Assembly (NCBI RefSeq): GCF_000518245.1
Contig: NZ_JADF01000018.1
Span: forward strand, 62,001-126,000
DNA length: 64,000 nt
From: Brachyspira alvinipulli ATCC 51933
GTDB taxonomy: Bacteria; Spirochaetota; Brachyspiria; Brachyspirales; Brachyspiraceae
Direction: 5' to 3'
In this document: piece after piece, positions 1 through 9,423 of the stretch
Numbering within the stretch: position 1 is the stretch's first letter
Layout: each line of letters starts with the position of its first letter
The notes under the pieces: model-generated
What the model was told of the DNA's origin: nothing
What the model saw: the letters and a program-made list of their open reading frames with translations, nothing else
Databases searched by the model: none
Program-made: the position numbers and the translations under genes

Positions 1-18
1 AATTAAATCATTGAGTTT

Positions 19-105
19 ATTTAAGTTTTCCCTCCCATTATTTTTTATTGTTTCAATAAGTTATTTTTGTTTTAAATTTTTTTCTGTTTAAATAGATATT
101 TTTGT
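19..105. repeat. Degenerate direct repeat, copy 1
   Basis: An approximately 85-bp stretch that recurs about 254 bp downstream. Both copies share the core ccctcccattattttttatt. Read on the minus strand, both copies encode the same short peptide core (ETIKNNGREN), but in this copy the Trp codon of copy 2 is a TAA stop. It looks like the decayed end of a repeated coding sequence that may continue past the left edge of the window. I do not recognise the parent gene. Confidence 0.6.
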
Positions 106-267
106 ACAATCATAGATTTTTTAAATTTGAGGTATAACACATTAAAAATATAGTTTTTTTATCAACTTTTCCCGTGGCAAAAGTTGCAAAAGCACATATT
201 TATAAATTAAATCTAATAATTTGTATTGAATAAAATTTTAATATGCGGGATATGTAATTTAAGTTTT

Positions 268-352
268 GATTTATTTAGATTTTCCCTCCCATTATTTTTT
301 ATTGTTTCAATAAGCCATTTTTGTTTTAAATTTATTTGCTGTTTGAATAGAT
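268..352. repeat. Degenerate direct repeat, copy 2
   Basis: Second copy of the repeat at 19-105. On the minus strand it lies in an open stretch (about 213-401) whose peptide contains KQKWLIETIKNNGREN. The ORF has no ribosome-binding site that I can see, and the peptide matches no family I recognise. I treat it as a gene remnant and not as a functional gene. Confidence 0.55.
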
Positions 353-393
353 ATTTCAGTACCCACCCTAAATTTTTAAATTTAAAGCTTATA

Positions 394-479
394 TACCGCA
401 CGCAGAATTAATTTTTTATATATATGATGTTAATAATTATAATTTGAATTATATATAAAAATGTGTTTACCGTGCGTTA
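394..479. repeat. Dispersed inverted-repeat element, copy A
   Basis: The element runs from taccgcacg at 394 to taccgtgcgtta at 468-479; the two starts are 74 nt apart. The cgcacg and cgtgcg ends can pair around an AT-rich centre. The right end overlaps the stop codon of mnmG. The same two ends with the same 74-nt spacing recur at 2471-2556, and a looser copy lies at 52888-52972. On the left, acccaccc at 361 resembles, on the other strand, the G-rich motif next to the other copies. Confidence 0.6.
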
Positions 480-2327
480 TTTCTTTTTATTAGTAAGGGC
501 AAGTATTAGAATATGCACAACTGATTTATCAACTTCCGGTATTCTCAAAGCCTGTGATATATTATAAGGCTTATACTGTTTCAATTTATTAACTGCATCA
601 ATTTTTACACTTTTTAAAGTAGAGTAGTCAAAATCTTCAGGTATAAGCATGTTTTCGTATTTTTCTATATCTCTTATTTCATTTAAATATCTTGCAATAT
701 ATCCTTCATATTTAATAGCGATTTCTGCATTCTCCAAAACATTTTGATTGTAATCACCGTCTATTAAATGCTTTAACATATCAATACCGCATTCCGGACG
801 CTTTATTATAGAAGCTAAGCTCATAGTACGATATTCCTGAGCCTCTTTTGTAAATCCTAAATCTTCTGTTTCTTTTTGTGTGAGTGTGCGTTTATTTAAA
901 AACTCAACAAGTATTTGAGTTTTTTGTTTTTTATCTCTTACCTTATCAAGTCTTTCTTTGCTTGCAAGCCCTATATTATAGGAAAACTCTGTCAATCTTT
1001 CATCAGCATTATCTTGCCTTAAAAGCATTCTATGTTCTGCCTGAGAAGTAAACATTCTATGAGGCTCTTTAGTCCCTTTAGTTGTTAAGTCATCGATTAA
1101 AACGCCGATATATCCGTCGCTTCTTTTTAATATTAATGGAGATTCTTTTTTTATTTTTAAGCTTGCATTTATTCCAGCCATAAGTCCCTGACATGCAGCT
1201 TCTTCGTATCCGCTTGTTCCGTTAATTTGTCCTGCTAGAAATAAGCCTTCTATTTTTTTAGTTTCAAGTGTAGGCTTTAATTCTATAGGGTTCACATAAT
1301 CATATTCTACCGCATAAGCTGGTTTCAATATTTTTACTTCCTCTAAACCTTTTAATGCCCTTATCATTTTTATTTGTACTTCTTCCGGTAAACTTGAAGA
1401 AAATCCGTTTATATAAACTTCATTAGTTCTGTAGCTTTCTCTCTCTAAATGTAATTGATGTCTTGGTTTATCTGCAAATCTTACAACTTTATCTTCTATG
1501 CTTGGGCAGTATCTTGGTCCTATGCCTGTTATAACTCCGCTGTACATTGGAGATAAATGTATATTATCCTGAATTATTTTATGAATATTAGCGTCTGTAT
1601 AAGTTATATAGCAAGGCTCTTGAACTATATCAATTTTTTCATCTAAAAAAGAGAATGGTGTTATTTCATCATCACCTTTTTGCATCTCTAATATATCAAA
1701 GTTAATAGAATAATAATCTACTCTTGCCGGTGTTCCTGTTTTTAATCTTCCAACCTCAAGTCCTAAACTTCTTAAACTATCAGATAGTCCTATTGCTGGT
1801 AATTCTCCAATCCTTCCCGCCTGTTTTTGATACTTACCTATATGAATGAGTCCATTTAAAAATGTTCCTGTTGTGAGTATAACTGCTTGGCATTCGTACT
1901 CTCTGCCTCTTTCTGTTCTGATTCCTTTAAGTACATTATTTTCTACAATTATTTCTGTTACTATATCCTGATGAAGTGATAGATTATTTTGTGCATACAA
2001 TGTTTTAGCAGCTTCATCTTTATATGCATATTTATCTGCTTGAGCTCTTGGTGCCCATACAGCTTTTCCTTTACTTCTGTTAAGCATTCTAAACTGCATC
2101 ATAGTTTTATCTATTAATATTCCCATCTCACCGCCAAGTGCATCAATCTCTTTTACAATAGTACCTTTAGCTACTCCTCCTATGGAAGGATTGCATGACA
2201 TTTGTCCTATGGTATCCAAATTAATAGATATTATTAAAGTTTTCATTCCTAGTCTGGCACATGAAAGCGAAGCCTCTATTCCTGCATGTCCTGCACCTAC
2301 TACTATTACATCGTATTTATTATTCAT
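477..2327 (-). CDS. mnmG: tRNA uridine-5-carboxymethylaminomethyl modification enzyme MnmG (GidA)
   Basis: FAD-dependent enzyme that, with MnmE, installs the (carboxymethyl)aminomethyl group on U34 of tRNAs reading two-codon boxes. At 616 residues it has the usual family length. The N-terminal dinucleotide-binding motif GAGHAG lies at residues 11-16. The family-typical stretches [12 protein letters not shown] and [12 protein letters not shown] are both present, and the C-terminal helical MnmE/tRNA-binding region is complete, ending in ALRIPEVD and a short lysine tail. The ATG at 2327 fits the conserved N-terminus. The gene stands alone on the minus strand; its partner mnmE is not in this window. 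Repeat elements lie at both ends: copy A overlaps the stop codon and copy B lies upstream. Confidence 0.97.
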   Translation of the reverse strand: MNNKYDVIVVGAGHAGIEASLSCARLGMKTLIISINLDTIGQMSCNPSIGGVAKGTIVKEIDALGGEMGILIDKTMMQFRMLNRSKGKAVWAPRAQADKYAYKDEAAKTLYAQNNLSLHQDIVTEIIVENNVLKGIRTERGREYECQAVILTTGTFLNGLIHIGKYQKQAGRIGELPAIGLSDSLRSLGLEVGRLKTGTPARVDYYSINFDILEMQKGDDEITPFSFLDEKIDIVQEPCYITYTDANIHKIIQDNIHLSPMYSGVITGIGPRYCPSIEDKVVRFADKPRHQLHLERESYRTNEVYINGFSSSLPEEVQIKMIRALKGLEEVKILKPAYAVEYDYVNPIELKPTLETKKIEGLFLAGQINGTSGYEEAACQGLMAGINASLKIKKESPLILKRSDGYIGVLIDDLTTKGTKEPHRMFTSQAEHRMLLRQDNADERLTEFSYNIGLASKERLDKVRDKKQKTQILVEFLNKRTLTQKETEDLGFTKEAQEYRTMSLASIIKRPECGIDMLKHLIDGDYNQNVLENAEIAIKYEGYIARYLNEIRDIEKYENMLIPEDFDYSTLKSVKIDAVNKLKQYKPYNISQALRIPEVDKSVVHILILALTNKKK

Positions 2328-2470
2328 ATAGTATTATTCTCTTTATTAAGTTAAAAATTTTTTAATACAAAAATGATATAATAAAAATACTATATTGTCA
2401 AAGGTAATTTATTATATAAAATTCTAAATAGGGTAGAATATATAATTTAAGTAAAAAAATTAATCACATA

Positions 2471-2556
2471 TACCGCACGGTTAGTAAAATTTAAAATATA
2501 AAATAGTTTTGAATTATAATGTTAATAATAAATTAAACTTTGCTTACCGTGCGTTA
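2471..2556. repeat. Dispersed inverted-repeat element, copy B
   Basis: taccgcacgg at 2471-2480 and taccgtgcgtta at 2545-2556, again 74 nt apart between starts. Here the pairing of the ends is perfect over 8 bp (CGCACGGT with ACCGTGCG). It lies between mnmG and the binding-protein gene, in the same orientation as copy A. Confidence 0.65.
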
Positions 2557-2581
2557 AATAGAGTTTAAATTTAAATAACAC

Positions 2582-2676
2582 TTGGGTGGGTGTTAACAAT
2601 TCTAATAATGCTATAAAGATAATTAATATTAAAATTCAAAAAATTGTAATAAAGCCTAAAGGGTGGGCAAGTGTAA
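2582..2676. repeat. Paired G-rich motif module, copy B
   Basis: ttgggtgggtgtt (from 2582) and aaagggtgggcaagtgtaa (2658-2676) are separated by about 60 bases of AT-rich sequence. A matching pair, ttgggtggctgtt and agagggcgggcagatgtaa, occurs at 52996-53093. In both places the module follows the inverted-repeat element. Apart from these repeats I see no gene in 2328-2691. Confidence 0.5.
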
Positions 2677-2691
2677 GTAAAATTTTAAATA

Positions 2692-3465
2692 TTATAAATG
2701 CTTATCAGTTAATTGTTGATAAACACCATTAGTCATTATTTCTTGAAGTCCACTGTTAATTTTATCCAATAAGATATGATCTCCTTTTCTTACAGCTATA
2801 GCATAGCCTATTTCAGGATATTCTATAGTTTGAACTATTTTTAAATCTTTATCATATTGAATATAATTAATGCAAGTAAGTTTATCAATCATAATAGCAT
2901 CTATTTTATCTCTTTTTAAAGAAAGCAAAGCACTGCCTGCTATATCAAATCTTTTTACATTATAAATATCTTCGGATTTTGATATTATAATATCTGAAAC
3001 AGTATCTCTTATCACTCCAACAGTTTTTCCTATTAAATCATTAGTTGTTTTTATATTTGTATTTTGTTTATTTACTACGAAACTTTGACCGGCAGATAAA
3101 TAGCTATCCGAAAAAGTTACAAGTTTTTTTCTTTCTTCTGTTATACCCATAGCTGCTATAATAATATCTATATTATTTTTGTGAAGCTCTGGAATAAGTT
3201 TAGAAAATCGCATAGGAACAAATTGTATTTCAAAATCTGATGCTTCAGCTATTTCATTCATTAAATCGTAATCGAATCCGCCAATATTATCATTACTTGA
3301 ATTCTGTATAGGATAATCATAAGTATATATACCCACTCTTAGTGTTTCATTAGAATAGTTATTAGTTTGTATTTCATCTTCTTCTAAGTCATTTGTATTG
3401 GAATAATTACCACAGGCGGTAAAAATTATAAAAGTGAACAATATAAAAACAATAATTTTTTTCAT
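2692..3465 (-). CDS. Family 3 extracellular solute-binding lipoprotein (amino-acid ABC transporter type)
   Basis: A 257-residue substrate-binding protein. A signal peptide with lipobox FTAC (Cys18) predicts a lipid-anchored protein on the outer face of the cytoplasmic membrane. The mature part follows the PBP family 3 pattern: an early RVGIYTYDYPIQ strand, GGFDYDLMNEIAE near residue 85, and a second-lobe hinge (TTNDLIGKTVGVIRDT). Polar amino acids are the likely ligand class, but the specificity cannot be read from the sequence. No permease or ATPase gene is adjacent, so it is an orphan binding protein that must share a transporter encoded elsewhere, or act as a sensor. The start is fixed by the signal peptide. 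Confidence 0.85.
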   Translation of the reverse strand: MKKIIVFILFTFIIFTACGNYSNTNDLEEDEIQTNNYSNETLRVGIYTYDYPIQNSSNDNIGGFDYDLMNEIAEASDFEIQFVPMRFSKLIPELHKNNIDIIIAAMGITEERKKLVTFSDSYLSAGQSFVVNKQNTNIKTTNDLIGKTVGVIRDTVSDIIISKSEDIYNVKRFDIAGSALLSLKRDKIDAIMIDKLTCINYIQYDKDLKIVQTIEYPEIGYAIAVRKGDHILLDKINSGLQEIMTNGVYQQLTDKHL

Positions 3466-3683
3466 TTCTATAAAATATGTTTTTTAATGTATGTAAAAAT
3501 AATATATGTATCTAAGAAAAAGTCAAGCAATTATTTTTTATAATTATATCTCTATAAACTTTAAATACTTCAAAAATCAATAGTAAATTTATTTTTTATA
3601 TTTTTTGTTTGCCATGCAGTTATAGTATTACTTAAAAGTTCATTATATTTAAAATATTTTTAACGTGTGTTTGACTATAATAA

Positions 3684-3720
3684 AAAGCTGACATCATAAA
3701 TTATGATATCAGCTTTAATT
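3684..3720. terminator. Rho-independent terminator of fbp (bidirectional form)
   Basis: A hairpin with arms 3684-3699 and 3701-3716 pairs over 16 bp with one mismatch; the innermost pairs open to form the loop. It is flanked by A-runs and T-runs, so it can act on both strands. It lies 9 bp beyond the fbp stop codon, as expected for the end of that minus-strand transcript. Confidence 0.8.
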
Positions 3721-3728
3721 TTTTATTA

Positions 3729-5672
3729 TTAATTAATTTTTTCTTTAACAATACCGCTTCTGTATGCTTCCAGAAGTTCTAACAAATCATTTATACGTTT
3801 ATATAATTCTTTTCCTGTATCTGTTTCTCCAACAGTAATTCTTTTTATAAAACGTTCTACTATTATAGATCTAGGCTGTAATTTAAATCCTGATTCTACA
3901 ACTTCAGCAAAAGGTCTGTGTTCTGCTATTACCATTCTGTTAGAATTAGATATTAAAGTGTAGCCTCCTATTCCTGTGTTCTTATGGTATGCTTTAGATA
4001 ATCCTCCGTCTATAACAAGAAGTATTCCTCCTCCTTTTATAGGACTTTCTCCTTTATGAGTTTTTACAGGAACATGTCCATTAACTATATGAGAAGTTTC
4101 TATATCCAAATCGAATTCTTTCAATATTTTTTGGCAGTATTCCTTACTGTCTATATGATAATAGTATGGATTATAAAGTTCTTTATGAGTTTCTTTATCT
4201 TCTATAAAATATCTCTCAAATGTGGTCATTTTGTTTTTGCCAAATAGAGGCGATTTAGGACCTGACCATAAATACCAGCAGTAATCTAATGCATTTAATT
4301 GTTCTTCGCTTCCAACCTCGCAGTAGAATGCTTTGCGTACTTTATCTTCTACTTGTTTGATGTATCTTTTTCCTGATAAGTACTGACCATCAATATAAAC
4401 ATCATCAAAAGATCCATCTTCTCTAGTAGGTATGCACCCATGATAAAGAAGATTGCCATTAAATATTCTATATATTCCGCCTTTAGCATATATGTAATTA
4501 GTATGCCTTTGAAGAGTAGGGCTGTTTATAAATGAAAATGCCAATGTTTGTATTAATGTATTTTCTCCTTCTGTAAGTTCAAAAGGATTATTCTTATCTA
4601 TTGTAGGGAAATTTTTATCTCTAAGTTCGTAAGTTTTTCCTTCTATTGTAATAGTGCCTGCATCATAATCTATTTTATCAAGCAGTATTCTTTCGTCCAT
4701 TCCATAATTAGGATGTCTTTTTATAAGCTGGCATTCTAATTTGAATTGTATAATAGATATGGCTTTATGCATTTTAGCAGCTAAATCTTTATCAACCTCA
4801 TCATATATGTTTTTATCTAATGTATTAGGCTTAAATACTTCGCAAGGATCATCTTTATAAACATCATTTGCAAAAGATGATAATGATCTTAAATTAATAC
4901 CATAACTATATTCAAGCAAGTCGAAATTATTATATCTTACAGCCAAACGAACAGCATTAGCTACGCATATTAAACTTCCTTTAGCTGCACCAAGCCAATG
5001 TATATCATGATTTCCCCAAGCTATATCAACCTCATTGAAAGTCATAATACTTTCCATAACTTTATCAGGATGAGGTCCTCTGTCATAAATATCTCCCACT
5101 ATATGGAGCCTATCTACACTGCATTGACGTATAAGCTGACAAAGAGCTATTATAAACTTATCTGCAGCTGATATTTCTATAATAGAGTTTATAATAGAGA
5201 AGTAGTAATTTTCTTTATTTTCTTCAGCATCAGTTTGCAGTAATTCATCTAATATATATGCAAAGTTTTGAGGCATTTTTTTTCTAATTTTTGATCTAGT
5301 ATATTTGCTTGTTACAAGTTTGCATATTCTAATAAGCCTGTATATTGTGATTCTGCACCAATCATCAAAATCTTCCATATTAGCTTTATTATTTATAGTA
5401 TTTTTAGTATCTACGATTAATATTTGAAGCTCAACTCTGTCATGTTCAGGTATTGTATTTTTAAATAATGTTTCAATTTTATCCTTGATAACCCCAGAAG
5501 AAGTTCCTAGCAAATATTCAAACCCTTCAGATTCTCCATGTATATCGCTTAAGAAATATTCAGTACCTTTAGGAAGTTTGGAAATAGCTTTAAGATTAAT
5601 AATTTCTACGGAAGCATCATCTATTGTAGGGTATTTTTTGGATAATAATTCTAAATAATCTTTATCTCTCAT
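3729..5672 (-). CDS. fbp: Fructose-1,6-bisphosphatase, class III
   Basis: Hydrolyses fructose 1,6-bisphosphate to fructose 6-phosphate in gluconeogenesis. At 647 residues it has the length of the class III (Firmicutes FBPase) family. The metallophosphoesterase motifs are visible in order: SDIHGE (42-47), GDIYDRG (193-199), GNHD (220-223), and a later NGHVPVK with a metal-ligand His. The stretch YLWSGPKSPLFGK is also typical of this class. The gene is monocistronic, with its own terminator downstream and the tRNA cluster diverging upstream. This class is best known from Firmicutes, so its presence in a spirochaete suggests acquisition from gut clostridia (inference). Confidence 0.95.
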   Translation of the reverse strand: MRDKDYLELLSKKYPTIDDASVEIINLKAISKLPKGTEYFLSDIHGESEGFEYLLGTSSGVIKDKIETLFKNTIPEHDRVELQILIVDTKNTINNKANMEDFDDWCRITIYRLIRICKLVTSKYTRSKIRKKMPQNFAYILDELLQTDAEENKENYYFSIINSIIEISAADKFIIALCQLIRQCSVDRLHIVGDIYDRGPHPDKVMESIMTFNEVDIAWGNHDIHWLGAAKGSLICVANAVRLAVRYNNFDLLEYSYGINLRSLSSFANDVYKDDPCEVFKPNTLDKNIYDEVDKDLAAKMHKAISIIQFKLECQLIKRHPNYGMDERILLDKIDYDAGTITIEGKTYELRDKNFPTIDKNNPFELTEGENTLIQTLAFSFINSPTLQRHTNYIYAKGGIYRIFNGNLLYHGCIPTREDGSFDDVYIDGQYLSGKRYIKQVEDKVRKAFYCEVGSEEQLNALDYCWYLWSGPKSPLFGKNKMTTFERYFIEDKETHKELYNPYYYHIDSKEYCQKILKEFDLDIETSHIVNGHVPVKTHKGESPIKGGGILLVIDGGLSKAYHKNTGIGGYTLISNSNRMVIAEHRPFAEVVESGFKLQPRSIIVERFIKRITVGETDTGKELYKRINDLLELLEAYRSGIVKEKIN

Positions 5673-5787
5673 GATTTAACCCCCAAATATAATTGATACT
5701 AACAATTATATACAAAAAAATTGGTTAATCTATATAAATTGTAAAATATTCTCAAATTAATTTATAAAAAAATCATAATTAAAGATA

Positions 5788-5815
5788 TTGACAAAAAAAA
5801 TAATTAGTATATAAT
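5788..5815 (+). promoter_or_regulatory. Sigma-70 promoter of the tRNA cluster
   Basis: TTGACA (5788-5793) and TATAAT (5810-5815) are both perfect consensus hexamers, separated by 16 bp. Transcription would start near 5822, about 16 nt before the mature tRNA-Pro. This is a strong promoter appropriate for stable RNA. Confidence 0.8.
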
Positions 5816-5837
5816 TGTTTTAACTTGAAAACGATTG

Positions 5838-5911
5838 CGGGATGTAGCGCAATTGGTTAGCGTACCTGCTTTGGGAGCAGGGGGTTGTGAGTTCGAGTCT
5901 CACCATCCCGA
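5838..5911 (+). tRNA. tRNA-Pro (anticodon TGG)
   Basis: A full cloverleaf can be drawn. The acceptor arms CGGGATG and CATCCCG pair fully. The anticodon stem CCTGC/GCAGG encloses the loop TTTGGGA, giving anticodon TGG. The T-arm contains GTTCGAGTC. CCA is not encoded. It is the first tRNA of a closely spaced run of three. Confidence 0.96.
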
Positions 5912-5914
5912 TAC

Positions 5915-5988
5915 GCGCTAGTAGCTCAATTGGATAGAGCAACTGCCTTCTAAGCAGTAGGTTACAGGTTCGATTCCTGTCTGGCGCA
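5915..5988 (+). tRNA. tRNA-Arg (anticodon TCT)
   Basis: Acceptor arms GCGCTAG and CTGGCGC pair with one G-T wobble. The anticodon stem ACTGC/GCAGT encloses the loop CTTCTAA, giving TCT, which reads AGA/AGG, common Arg codons in an AT-rich genome. The T-arm contains GGTTCGATTCC. It starts 3 nt after tRNA-Pro, so the two are processed from one transcript. Confidence 0.96.
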
Positions 5989-6018
5989 CATATATTTTGA
6001 TTTTATTCCAAAATACAT

Positions 6019-6093
6019 GGCGAATGTAGCTCAGTTGGTTAGAGCGCCAGATTGTGGATCTGGATGTCGCGGGTTCAAGTCCCGTCTTTCGCC
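6019..6093 (+). tRNA. tRNA-His (anticodon GTG)
   Basis: The anticodon stem CCAGA/TCTGG encloses the loop TTGTGGA, giving GTG. The 5' end starts with an extra G that can pair with C73, as expected of tRNA-His, and the acceptor stem then has one T-T mismatch. The T-arm GGGTTCAAGTCCC is perfect. It lies 30 nt after tRNA-Arg and is probably co-transcribed. Confidence 0.95.
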
Positions 6094-6738
6094 CATATTC
6101 TAAAACACATTAAATATTAATTAGATAGTTTCTTAAATAAAAAAATATACATTTTTTTACACTTTAGATAATTTAAATAATTTTATTAATTAAATTACAA
6201 ATATTTTTTTCAAAGCTGTTTCAATGCTATATTTAATGATGCAAATATAAACTATAGTAACTGGTACCAAAAATTAAATATATAAGTTGTATTTGACTTT
6301 AGTATAATATATCAATTATTTATATGTTTAGTTTTGAAAATTTTGTATAAAATATTTTGGTATATGTAGTTACAATAGCAATTAATTTTCAGTATCTTAT
6401 AGTTTTTGCATTTGAAATGACTGAGTTTTTAAAGTATATATTAATTAAGTTTATGTAATTTTTTTATTTAAGAAATTAGGAGTAGTTAAAATTGCTTCTG
6501 TTAGAATATACATGTTAAGCAATAAAAATAATTTTATAAATACTACTATATGGTTTAGTTTTAATACAGGATTTCAATTAAGATTAATATTTTCATTTTT
6601 ATTTAATTAAGGTTTGTGATAAAAAATATATGCTGTTATGCCTTTAAAAGCAGAATATTTTTGTATTTGCGATTTTACAGTCGATTTTAAATTATGTTTA
6701 ATTCATTGCCGATAATTATTGCAGTATAATTATTGAAT
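6094..6738. other. Gene-free AT-rich stretch between tRNA genes
   Basis: I find no supported gene, terminator or repeat here. The longest start-to-stop frames are about 30 codons without a ribosome-binding site. A TATAAT at 6725-6730 is correctly placed to be the -10 element of the tRNA-Arg gene at 6739. Confidence 0.5.
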
Positions 6739-6812
6739 GCGTCTGTGGCTCAATTGGATAGAGCAGCGGATTTCGGTTCCGTCGGTTGGGGGTTCAAGTC
6801 CTCTCAGACGCG
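6739..6812 (+). tRNA. tRNA-Arg (anticodon TCG)
   Basis: Acceptor arms GCGTCTG and CAGACGC pair fully. The stem GCGGA/TCCGT encloses the loop TTTCGGT, giving anticodon TCG. The T-arm contains GGGGTTCAAGTCCTC. It is the second arginine tRNA of the window, reading CGN codons, and is transcribed separately from the Pro-Arg-His run. Confidence 0.95.
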
Positions 6813-6905
6813 TATACTATATAAAATTGATTGATATTTAAAACAAATATGTTAAAATGTAATACATATATTTTTTTCTATGAGAAATAAGGTACTTTAG
6901 ATTAT

Positions 6906-8081
6906 ATGGAAGAAAAAAATTTTAGAAAATTGAATTTTATAGTATTAATATTATTCCCAATAATTCTGCTTATATTTTCAATAACATATAATATATATAA
7001 TATTGGTACAACTAATAAAATCAAAAGTGAATTAGAAAGCTTCACAAATTCTCTTTCTCTAAGATTAGAAAGTAAATATATGGATATGATGAGTTTGTAT
7101 TTTAAAGATGAACTAAATAATTATACAATAGCAAATGAATTTACAAATTTAGTTAAAGAACAGGTAAGATTGGGAGTCACCCCTCATTTTAATTCTCTTA
7201 AATTTTCTATAGATTACACAATTAAAAAAAGTATAAGAAATACAACATATTCCATATTATTCATAGCAGTTTTAATGTTTATATTAACTTTAGTACTAAA
7301 TTTCACTAATAATAGTTTTAGCTCAGCATCTGCCAATACTCAAAAAGCAATTAAACAGGATAATGCCTCTGATTCAAAAGAAAAGTCTAAGTCAATAAAT
7401 AATGTAGTAGATAACTCATATACTGATAATATAAAAGCTGAAATAGAGGATATGTATAAAAATCTTGTTAATGAAATAAAAAATTCAAGAGATGAAAAAG
7501 CTTTAGAAATATTGGAAAAAATGTTTCAAATTGACGATAGAAATTATTTAGCTTTAAATGGTGCTGGCATATTGCATACAAAAATGTATAGCCGTGATAA
7601 TAAGGAAGAGCAATTTAAAAAAGCAGATCAATATTTTGAATATGCCTTATCATTATTCGGCAATAATGATAATATACAAAATAATAAAGGTATTCTATAT
7701 TCTATAAGATATGAAATAAAAAAAATGGAAGATGATTATGAAAAGGGATTAATGATGTTTAATGATATATTGTCTTCTAATTATTTAGATTCGGAGTTAT
7801 TAAATAATAGAGCAACTTTGTATTCTGTTAAATATAAGATAAAAGGTGATGATAATTTATTTCAAAAGGCTTTAAAAGATTATAATGATTTAATAGAAAT
7901 GGATTTTAATAATATATATGCTCTAAATAATAGAAGTGCTCTTTTTTTCAATAAATATAAATATTCAGGCGATAAAAAATATTTTGATAAATCTATTGAG
8001 GATTGCAATACAGCATTTAAAATTAATTTTTCTGAATCATTATATGATAATACAGGAACTCTATATATTTATAAATTCTAA
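6906..8081 (+). CDS. Membrane-anchored TPR-like protein of unknown function
   Basis: A 391-residue protein. Residues about 10-35 form one membrane helix, followed by a short extracytoplasmic segment and a second helix near 115-140. The cytoplasmic remainder (about 190-391) has at least four TPR-like helical repeats recognisable by recurring N-N-(K/R)-x-x-x-L/F-Y patterns (NNKGILYSI, NNRATLYSV, NNRSALFFN). TPR arrays bind protein partners, but no partner is evident. The sequence ends within a repeat (TGTLYIYKF), so a C-terminal truncation is possible. Its stop codon abuts that of the convergent AAA ATPase gene with no gap. The ribosome-binding site is weak (AAGG, about 14 nt upstream). Confidence 0.75.
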   Translation: MEEKNFRKLNFIVLILFPIILLIFSITYNIYNIGTTNKIKSELESFTNSLSLRLESKYMDMMSLYFKDELNNYTIANEFTNLVKEQVRLGVTPHFNSLKFSIDYTIKKSIRNTTYSILFIAVLMFILTLVLNFTNNSFSSASANTQKAIKQDNASDSKEKSKSINNVVDNSYTDNIKAEIEDMYKNLVNEIKNSRDEKALEILEKMFQIDDRNYLALNGAGILHTKMYSRDNKEEQFKKADQYFEYALSLFGNNDNIQNNKGILYSIRYEIKKMEDDYEKGLMMFNDILSSNYLDSELLNNRATLYSVKYKIKGDDNLFQKALKDYNDLIEMDFNNIYALNNRSALFFNKYKYSGDKKYFDKSIEDCNTAFKINFSESLYDNTGTLYIYKF

Positions 8082-9305
8082 TTAATTATGTTTGATGCTT
8101 TTAGGAATTTCTATATTTTTTCGTTTTATTCCTAAATTATTTTTTCTATATTCAAATTCAAGATCATTCATATTTAATGCTCTGTTATATTTTTTTATCT
8201 CATCAGTACTGTATAATATACTCATATTATTTTCTTTATTTATAAAAAAATAATTATGAAGCTGCATATCATCCATACTCATCAAAGTTATGTCATGTGT
8301 GGAAAGTATTAATTGAGAAGTTTCCTTTTCAATATCATCAAATGCATAGTTTTTAAATAAACTTACAGTAAATTTTAATAATTCAGATTGAATTGCATTG
8401 AATTCATCCAATATTGATAATGTACCATTCATAATAGAATATAATATATATATAAGATTAATAGCATATACTTTATTTCCTTCCGATTCTACTTCATCAA
8501 AATCATTGCTGTAAGTATCATGTTTAGAAAGCAATTTTTTATTGTCAAAAACAAATGAAAAATCATTATTATTTTCAGCATCAACAATATTTAAATCATC
8601 AATATCCGCCATATTAAGAAGTTTTTTATATGTACCCCAAACTTTATGTTCATTGAAATAGTTAAAAGCGTGCATTATAGCGTATGATGAAAAATCAGCC
8701 TCATTTGTAAAAGGAAATAGAAAACAAAGATTTGTAAACAATGATATATAATAGTTAGATTCTTCTCTATATTTGTCTATTTTGTTATTGATATGATTAT
8801 TTTGAATATCATTAAAAAAGCTTAATACTGTATTTTTATCTGGTATGCTGTCGCTGTATTTGAATATGCCGTTTACTATATTAGATTTAAGTCTTTCAAA
8901 TATTATATCATTATCTTTAATTAAAATTTCTGAATATATTGTTTTATTTTCATTATCTAATATTAATTCATATTTACATAAACTATACTCATCATAAGAA
9001 TAGAATTCTATATAGAATCTGCTTTTTTTATATTTCCCATAAATCATATTAGGATCTAATAATCTGTTTATGCTGTCATTACTTGATGATATATATCCAT
9101 TATTAGCATAGAATATGTATTTTAGAGCATTTATCAAATTACTTTTTCCGCATCCATTATGACCATATAGAAAACATACTTTAGATATATATTCATTATT
9201 TATTTTTTTTATATACGGATTATTATTTGTTTCGGGTACTCTAAAATTAATTGATGCTTCATTATAAAATGATCTATAATTTGATAAGCTAAATTTTAAC
9301 AGCAT
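8082..9305 (-). CDS. AAA ATPase of the ABC/SMC-like AAA15 (COG1106) family
   Basis: A 407-residue protein beginning with the N-terminal strand typical of these ATPases (LLKFSLSNYRSFYNEA). Walker A is GHNGCGKS (48-55), the signature-like segment is SEGNK (274-278), Walker B ends in LDE (299-301), and the switch His is in STHD (H337). This layout is that of the OLD/RloA-like ATPases, several of which act in phage defence or tRNA-targeting restriction. No nuclease partner or fused nuclease domain is visible, so a defence role is only possible. An AT-rich promoter region separates it from the divergent VWA gene. Confidence 0.85.
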   Translation of the reverse strand: MLLKFSLSNYRSFYNEASINFRVPETNNNPYIKKINNEYISKVCFLYGHNGCGKSNLINALKYIFYANNGYISSSNDSINRLLDPNMIYGKYKKSRFYIEFYSYDEYSLCKYELILDNENKTIYSEILIKDNDIIFERLKSNIVNGIFKYSDSIPDKNTVLSFFNDIQNNHINNKIDKYREESNYYISLFTNLCFLFPFTNEADFSSYAIMHAFNYFNEHKVWGTYKKLLNMADIDDLNIVDAENNNDFSFVFDNKKLLSKHDTYSNDFDEVESEGNKVYAINLIYILYSIMNGTLSILDEFNAIQSELLKFTVSLFKNYAFDDIEKETSQLILSTHDITLMSMDDMQLHNYFFINKENNMSILYSTDEIKKYNRALNMNDLEFEYRKNNLGIKRKNIEIPKSIKHN

Positions 9306-9423
9306 ATTGGTTTAAATCTCTTTTCAAATGTTTTCTACTACAAATTAATATAACAAAATATTTTATAATATGTAAATTATTAATTATATTGATTTTTTGG
9401 TATTTTATTTATATTATATAGTA

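Noticed and set aside
213-401. A 62-residue gene on the minus strand
   Set aside because: It has no ribosome-binding site, overlaps a repeat whose other copy has a stop codon, and matches no family; treated as a remnant.
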